DNA of 10,239 nucleotides, from contig CAJZGQ010000034.1 in assembly GCA_916048115.1 (NCBI GenBank), positions 1-10,239 of the forward strand, in the 5' to 3' direction. The notes under the pieces were generated by a model. That model was given only the letters and a program-made list of their open reading frames with translations. It did no database searches and was not told where the DNA came from. Shown here in pieces: positions 6,794 to 10,239 of the stretch. Every line of letters begins with the position of its first letter. Position 1 is the first letter of the stretch. The translations under genes were made by a program, and so were the position numbers. Source of the DNA: an uncultured Streptococcus sp. Its GTDB lineage: Bacteria; Bacillota; Bacilli; Lactobacillales; Streptococcaceae.

Positions 6794-7828
6794 ATGCAAG
6801 CAATTACCGATACTAAACATCTGACGGTTCAAACTCTGCCTTCTATTCTTGTCTTGACAGGCGAGGATGTAGGTCAATTTGAATGGTTAAAAAAAGACAT
6901 TTTAAAAAAAATAGGCTATGATCCTTCAGATTTGAATTATTCTTATTTTGATATGAAAGAAGCCTCTTATGCTGAGGTCGAACTGGATTTGGTCAGTCTT
7001 CCCTTTTTTGCAGATGAAAAAATTGTGATTTTGGATCACTTATTGGATCTGACTACTGCCAAAAAACGCTATTTAACAGATGAAGATCTGAAGCAATTTG
7101 AAAACTACCTGGAGAATCCTTCTGAATCGACCCGTTTGCTGATATTTGCAGAAGGAAAATTAGATAGTAAGCGTCGCTTGGTCAAACTCCTAAAACGGGA
7201 TGCCCAAATCATTGAAGCGGCGACTCCTAAAGAGCAAGAGGTAAAGCGCTATTTTGCAAGCCAAGCCCAAGAATTGGGCCTGCAGTTTGTGGGCGATTCC
7301 TTGGACCAACTACTCTTAAAATCTGGCTATGATTTTGGAGAGTTACAGAAGAATCTCGCTCTTTTGCAGGCTTATAAAGAGGATGGTCAGATTACCCTCG
7401 AAGATATTGAGGAGGTTGTTCCCAAAACCTTGCAAGATAATATTTTTGATCTGACCCAAATGATTCTCAAACGCCAAATCGATCAAGCTCGGAATTTGGT
7501 GAAAGATCTCCGCTTACAAGGAGAAGATGAAATAAAATTGATTGCTATTCTGTTGGGGCAATTCCGAATGTTTTCTCAAGTAAAAATATTTTCAGAAGAA
7601 GGTCAATCCGAAAACCAAATCGTAGCGAGCTTGTCGGAGTTGTCAGGACGCAAGGTCAATCCATATCAGGTGAAGTTTGCCTTACGGGATAGCCGCAAAC
7701 TTTCCCTGTCCTTTTTGAAGCAGGCCATGATGACCTTCATCGAGACGGATTATGCAATTAAAAGTGGAACGTATGATAAAGTCTACTTATTTGATTTGGC
7801 ACTTTTAAAAGTGGCAAATAGCGTCTAA
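6794..7828 (+). CDS. holA: DNA polymerase III delta subunit (clamp loader)
   Basis: HolA (YqeN in Bacillus) is the clamp-loader subunit that opens the beta sliding clamp during chromosome replication. The 344 residues match the normal length of the Gram-positive family. An N-terminal domain with the degenerate AAA fold has a LVLTGEDVGQ stretch (19-28) where true AAA ATPases carry a Walker A. Then come SLPFFADEKIVIL (68-80), typical of the beta-contact region, a middle lid domain (about 145-210) with GYDFGELQKNLALL (178-191), and the C-terminal helical collar domain (about 212-340) with DNIFDLTQMIL (215-225) and LRLQGEDEIKLIAIL (239-253). No Walker motif is expected, as delta does not hydrolyse ATP. 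The ribosome site is weak (AAGAGAG, 6783-6789). It follows DUF805 closely and has no clear terminator after it. Confidence 0.95.
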   Translation: MQAITDTKHLTVQTLPSILVLTGEDVGQFEWLKKDILKKIGYDPSDLNYSYFDMKEASYAEVELDLVSLPFFADEKIVILDHLLDLTTAKKRYLTDEDLKQFENYLENPSESTRLLIFAEGKLDSKRRLVKLLKRDAQIIEAATPKEQEVKRYFASQAQELGLQFVGDSLDQLLLKSGYDFGELQKNLALLQAYKEDGQITLEDIEEVVPKTLQDNIFDLTQMILKRQIDQARNLVKDLRLQGEDEIKLIAILLGQFRMFSQVKIFSEEGQSENQIVASLSELSGRKVNPYQVKFALRDSRKLSLSFLKQAMMTFIETDYAIKSGTYDKVYLFDLALLKVANSV

Positions 7829-7842
7829 ACATGAATGAAATT

Positions 7843-7876
7843 GCAAGCAGATTAGTTGAATAATTTAGCTGTTTGC
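7843..7876. repeat. Imperfect inverted repeat spanning the sodA -35 region
   Basis: GCAAGCAG (7843-7850) and CTGTTTGC (7869-7876) can pair over 8 bases with one G-T wobble, separated by 18 bases. The repeat encloses the proposed -35 and ends two bases before the -10. It has no T-tract, so it is not a standard terminator for holA; an operator or a chance hairpin are both possible. Confidence 0.35.
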
Positions 7877-7884
7877 GTTATCAT
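7856..7884 (+). promoter_or_regulatory. Sigma-A promoter for sodA
   Basis: TTGAAT (7856-7861), a 17-base spacer and TATCAT (7879-7884) sit 32 bases before the sodA ATG, placing the transcription start near 7891. This is the best-spaced pair in the 88-base holA-sodA gap. Confidence 0.6.
7870..7883 (+). promoter_or_regulatory. cre-like sequence overlapping the sodA -10
   Basis: TGTTTGCGTTATCA resembles the catabolite-responsive element bound by CcpA (pattern TGWAANCGNTNWCA) with mismatches only at the two A positions; the central CG and both flanks fit. Its position over the -10 box would suit repression. This is a pattern match by eye, not evidence of binding. Confidence 0.35.
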
Positions 7885-7916
7885 CAAGTCAGTAATAAAG
7901 AAAAGAGGACCATAAA

Positions 7917-8522
7917 ATGGCTATCATTTTACCAGAATTACCATATGCTTATGATGCATTGGAACCTTATATCGATGAAGAAACTATGCATTTGCACCAT
8001 GATAAACACCATCAAACATATGTAAACAATGTGAATGCAGCTCTTGAAAAACATCCTGAAATTGGAGAAGACCTTGAAAGCTTGTTAGCTAATGTTGAAT
8101 CCATTCCAGCTGACATTCGCCAAGCTGTGATCAACAATGGTGGTGGTCATTTGAACCACGCTCTTTTCTGGGAATTGATGACTCCAGAACAAACAGCTCC
8201 TTCAGCAGAACTTGCTGCAGCGATTGATGCCACATTTGGTTCATTTGAAGACTTCAAAGCAGCCTTTACAGCAGCAGCAACGACACGTTTTGGTTCTGGC
8301 TGGGCATGGTTGGTTGTCAACAAAGAAGGTAAACTTGAAGTCACTTCAACAGCAAACCAAGATACACCAATCTCTGAAGGAAAAACACCAATCCTTGGTT
8401 TGGATGTTTGGGAACATGCCTACTACGTAAAATACCGTAACGTACGTCCTGACTACATCAAAGCTTTCTTCTCAGTGATCAACTGGAATAAAGTTAATGA
8501 CTTGTTTGCAGCAGCAAAATAA
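7917..8522 (+). CDS. sodA: Superoxide dismutase, Mn/Fe family, Mn-type
   Basis: SodA converts superoxide to oxygen and hydrogen peroxide in the cytoplasm. The 201-residue protein is full length, with the N-terminal hairpin domain (about 2-88) and the C-terminal alpha/beta domain (about 95-200). All four metal ligands are visible: H27 in [10 protein letters not shown]81 in LNHALFW, and D163 and H167 in DVWEHAYY. The active-site Gln is supplied by the C-terminal QDTPI segment (Q148), the arrangement of Mn-type enzymes, although some streptococcal enzymes also accept iron. AGAGGA (7904-7909) precedes the ATG by seven bases. Codon choice looks biased toward a limited set in the manner of highly expressed genes, unlike the more mixed use in comEC. 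It has its own promoter and a strong terminator, so it can be a single-gene unit even if read-through from holA occurs. Confidence 0.98.
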   Translation: MAIILPELPYAYDALEPYIDEETMHLHHDKHHQTYVNNVNAALEKHPEIGEDLESLLANVESIPADIRQAVINNGGGHLNHALFWELMTPEQTAPSAELAAAIDATFGSFEDFKAAFTAAATTRFGSGWAWLVVNKEGKLEVTSTANQDTPISEGKTPILGLDVWEHAYYVKYRNVRPDYIKAFFSVINWNKVNDLFAAAK

Positions 8523-8533
8523 TAAAATAAAGG

Positions 8534-8572
8534 AATCTATAAGAGCGACAATTGGCTCTTATAGATTTTTTT
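8534..8572 (+). terminator. Intrinsic terminator after sodA
   Basis: A perfect 13-base stem (8534-8546 with 8555-8567) with an eight-base loop is followed by a continuous T run to 8572. It starts 11 bases after the sodA stop codon. It is the first strong terminator downstream of the SigX box at 3166. Confidence 0.95.
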
Positions 8573-8600
8573 GTTTGTATCCGGAAAATCGGAGTATAAT
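8571..8600 (+). promoter_or_regulatory. Candidate sigma-A promoter 1 for the HerA-like gene
   Basis: A perfect TATAAT (8595-8600) lies 18 bases after TTGTTT (8571-8576), which overlaps the end of the sodA terminator T-tract. The resulting leader would be about 125 bases and would include the inverted repeat at 8622-8647. Confidence 0.5.
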
Positions 8601-8603
8601 TTC

Positions 8604-8631
8604 TTGCGTTTGGACAGGAAAATGATACACT
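8604..8631 (+). promoter_or_regulatory. Candidate sigma-A promoter 2 for the HerA-like gene
   Basis: TTGCGT (8604-8609), a 16-base spacer and the extended -10 TGATACACT (8623-8631) form a second possible promoter. Its -10 falls inside the left arm of the inverted repeat at 8622-8647, so a protein bound there would block it. Confidence 0.4.
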
Positions 8632-8647
8632 AATAGGAGTGTGTCAT
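8622..8647. repeat. Inverted repeat in the leader of the HerA-like gene, operator-like
   Basis: ATGATACACT (8622-8631) and AGTGTGTCAT (8638-8647) form 10-base arms with one G-T wobble around a six-base centre. No T-tract follows, so it is not a terminator. As DNA it is a 26-base near-palindrome of the size bound by dimeric repressors, covering the -10 of candidate promoter 2. As RNA it would be a leader hairpin. I do not recognise it as the site of a known regulator. Confidence 0.5.
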
Positions 8648-8689
8648 ACTTATCAGAAGCCCATTTTGAAGGGCCTAGGCAAGGAAAAG

Positions 8690-8731
8690 ATGACCGTTAA
8701 AATGAAAACTGAAACATTCAGGGAGAAATAA
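8690..8731 (+). CDS. Possible 13-codon ORF ending one base before the HerA-like start
   Basis: ATG 8690 follows AAGG (8681-8684) and opens a 13-codon frame (MTVKMKTETFREK) that stops at 8729-8731, a single base before the ATG of the next gene, whose ribosome site AGGGAG lies inside it. Such an arrangement can couple translation, but ORFs this short arise easily by chance. Confidence 0.15.
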   Translation: MTVKMKTETFREK

Positions 8732-8732
8732 A

Positions 8733-10205
8733 ATGACTAGTATTACCATTACCAAAGGAGCAGTTGAGACACCTATCTATTTACGGATGTTGAATCGTCA
8801 TGGCTTGATTGCAGGAGCAACAGGGACAGGGAAAACAGTTACCCTCAAGGTCCTCACAGAAAAATTAAGCAAAGAGGGCATTCCGGTCTTTCTAGCTGAT
8901 ATCAAGGGAGATTTATCTGGTTTAGCCAAAGCGGGGCAATGGACTCCAAAACTGGAAGAACGCTACAAACTGCTTGGTCTCACAGATCCGTTTGAGCCGC
9001 AAGCCTTCCCTGTTCGATTGTGGGATGTCTTTGGCCAAGCTGGTCATCCTGTTCGTGCGACTGTCGAAGGAATGGGGTCATTGCTTCTTTCTCGTCTACT
9101 TGATTTGAATGAAACTCAATCAGGAATTCTTGCAATTGTCTTTAAAGTGGCTCAAGAGAAAGATTGGCCCTTGATTGATTTGAAGGACCTGCAAAGTCTT
9201 TTAAAGGAAGTCTATGAACACAGCTCAGACTATTCTGCCCAATATGGTAATATCACCAAACAATCTGTCGGTGCGATCCAAAGAAGCCTCTTGGTTCTTG
9301 AAGAAGAAGGAGCGGATCAGTTTTTCGGAGAGCCTGCACTTGATTTAAATGACTTTATGCAACTCGATGCATCAGGGCGTGGGTATATCAATATTCTTTC
9401 GGCTACAAAGCTCTTTCATTCACCAAAATTGTATTCAACCTTTTTAATTTGGATGTTGTCTCGTCTCTTTGAAACACTTCCCGAGGTTGGGGATCCCGAA
9501 AAGCCAAAACTGGTTTTCTTCTTTGATGAAGCCCATCTCCTCTTTAAGGATGCAAGCAAGCTCTTTCTTGAGAAGGTCGAGCAAGTCGTGCGCCTGATTC
9601 GTTCTAAGGGTGTAGGGATTTACTTTATTACCCAAAATCCTCAAGATCTACCAGAATCTGTTTTGGCACAGCTTGGAAATCGTGTACAACATGCTCTTCG
9701 AGCTTATACACCAAAAGAAATGAAGGCCATCAAGGTGGCTGCCCAAAGTTTTCGTCCGAATCCAGACTTTGATACAGAAACAGTGATCACAGAATTAGGG
9801 ACAGGGGAAGCCTTGGTTTCTTTCCTGAATGAGAAGGGGCAACCTAGTGTTGTTGAGCGTGCTTATATTCTCTCTCCTCAATCGAGTTTTGACCTCTTAA
9901 ATGAAAGTGAACAATTGGCCTTAATCACGACATCGCCTTTCCATCAAAAGTATGCGACGACGATTGATCGGGAATCTGCCTATGAAAAATTAGCAGCTAA
10001 AGCAAGCAAGGAAGCACAAGAAGAGGAGAAAAAAGAAGCAGAAAAAGAACGAGCTACGGCGGAAAAAGCAGAGCAAAAACGCAGTCCAGGTCGCCCAAGA
10101 AAATCCAGTCTTGAAAAAGCTAAGGATTCCTTCTTGAGTTCCTTATTCCGGACGATTGCGCGTGAGATCGCTAAGCTAATTATGGGCTCCTTTAAACGAA
10201 AATAA
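8733..10205 (+). CDS. HerA-like/YjgR (DUF853) P-loop ATPase
   Basis: This is a member of the HerA/FtsK-type ATPase superfamily, closest in layout to the stand-alone DUF853 proteins such as YjgR; its biological role is not established. The 490 residues show Walker A GATGTGKT (28-35), an ADIKGDLSGLA segment (55-65), Walker B LVFFFDEAH (260-268), a sensor region FITQNPQDLP (298-307), and LGNRVQHALRAYTPKE (314-329), which holds the Arg residues conserved in this family. After residue 412 comes a Lys/Glu/Ala-rich predicted coiled coil (to about 450), then GRPRK (453-457), resembling an AT-hook, and a basic amphipathic C-terminus. AGGGAG (8720-8725) precedes the ATG by seven bases. No nurA-like nuclease gene lies beside it, unlike archaeal herA, which argues against a HerA-NurA end-resection unit at this locus. 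It forms its own transcription unit. Confidence 0.9.
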   Translation: MTSITITKGAVETPIYLRMLNRHGLIAGATGTGKTVTLKVLTEKLSKEGIPVFLADIKGDLSGLAKAGQWTPKLEERYKLLGLTDPFEPQAFPVRLWDVFGQAGHPVRATVEGMGSLLLSRLLDLNETQSGILAIVFKVAQEKDWPLIDLKDLQSLLKEVYEHSSDYSAQYGNITKQSVGAIQRSLLVLEEEGADQFFGEPALDLNDFMQLDASGRGYINILSATKLFHSPKLYSTFLIWMLSRLFETLPEVGDPEKPKLVFFFDEAHLLFKDASKLFLEKVEQVVRLIRSKGVGIYFITQNPQDLPESVLAQLGNRVQHALRAYTPKEMKAIKVAAQSFRPNPDFDTETVITELGTGEALVSFLNEKGQPSVVERAYILSPQSSFDLLNESEQLALITTSPFHQKYATTIDRESAYEKLAAKASKEAQEEEKKEAEKERATAEKAEQKRSPGRPRKSSLEKAKDSFLSSLFRTIAREIAKLIMGSFKRK

Positions 10206-10227
10206 GCCATTGATAAAAAGAAATAAA

Positions 10228-10239
10228 CTTTTTAAAAAG
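10228..10239. repeat. AT-rich palindrome at the window edge
   Basis: CTTTTTAAAAAG is a perfect 12-base palindrome in the final bases, downstream of the HerA-like stop. It may be part of a terminator or the next gene's upstream region, but the window ends here and it cannot be judged. Confidence 0.2.

Noticed and set aside
7829..7916. A holA terminator
   Set aside because: The only hairpin here (7843-7876) is imperfect, has an 18-base loop and is followed by no T-tract, so it fits a promoter-associated repeat better.
8212..8430. Plus-strand ORF with a Gln-rich run within sodA
   Set aside because: It is an out-of-frame reading of the Ala codon run (GCAGCAGCA) in sodA and has no independent support.
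8659..8680. Short GC-rich repeats GCCC/GGGC and GCCTAGGC in the HerA-like leader
   Set aside because: Arms are only four bases long or self-overlapping; no riboswitch, T-box or known repeat family (BOX, RUP) could be recognised.
8733..10205. HerA-type antiphage defence system
   Set aside because: Defence versions normally sit with a Sir2, nuclease or other effector gene in a variable island. Here the visible neighbour is sodA, and the architecture is the common stand-alone DUF853 form.
1..10239. Mobile elements, CRISPR arrays, tRNA or rRNA genes
   Set aside because: No transposase or integrase motif, no regularly spaced direct repeats and no tRNA-like or rRNA-like sequence were seen on either strand.

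Overview
The window looks like core chromosome of a streptococcus, most likely an oral viridans-type species. The evidence is a comEA-comEC DNA-uptake operon preceded by a perfect streptococcal SigX (ComX) box, a Mn-type SodA and a Gram-positive style HolA. Base composition is moderately AT-rich, Shine-Dalgarno sites are of the AGGAGG type, and intrinsic terminators are compact. I cannot name the species from the sequence alone.

Layout. Positions 1-2208 hold a minus-strand P-type cation ATPase whose C-terminus lies beyond the left edge. A short divergent region (2209-2383) carries a clear forward promoter, then plsC (lysophosphatidate acyltransferase, 2384-3130), closed by a strong intrinsic terminator. 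A SigX promoter sits directly on the T-tract of that terminator and drives comEA (3197-3865) and comEC (3846-6092), which overlap by 20 bases. Downstream on the same strand come a DUF805 membrane protein (6168-6770), holA (6794-7828) and sodA (7917-8522). sodA has its own sigma-A promoter overlapped by an inverted repeat and a cre-like sequence, and it ends in a textbook terminator. Last is a HerA/YjgR-family ATPase (8733-10205), preceded by a leader of about 200 bases with two candidate promoters and an inverted repeat over one -10 box.

How the genes relate. ComEA and ComEC are the DNA receptor and membrane channel of natural transformation. The other genes are housekeeping: phospholipid synthesis, the clamp-loader delta subunit, superoxide defence, ion transport and a DNA-translocase-like ATPase. 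No convincing terminator lies between comEC and sodA, so competence-induced transcription might run through DUF805 and holA into sodA.

I found no mobile element, CRISPR array, tRNA, rRNA or defence island, and no clear sign of an undescribed multi-gene system. The points worth a second look are regulatory (SigX box on a terminator, operator-like repeats at sodA and the HerA-like gene, two tiny ORFs before genes) and a few unusual residues in conserved enzyme motifs.
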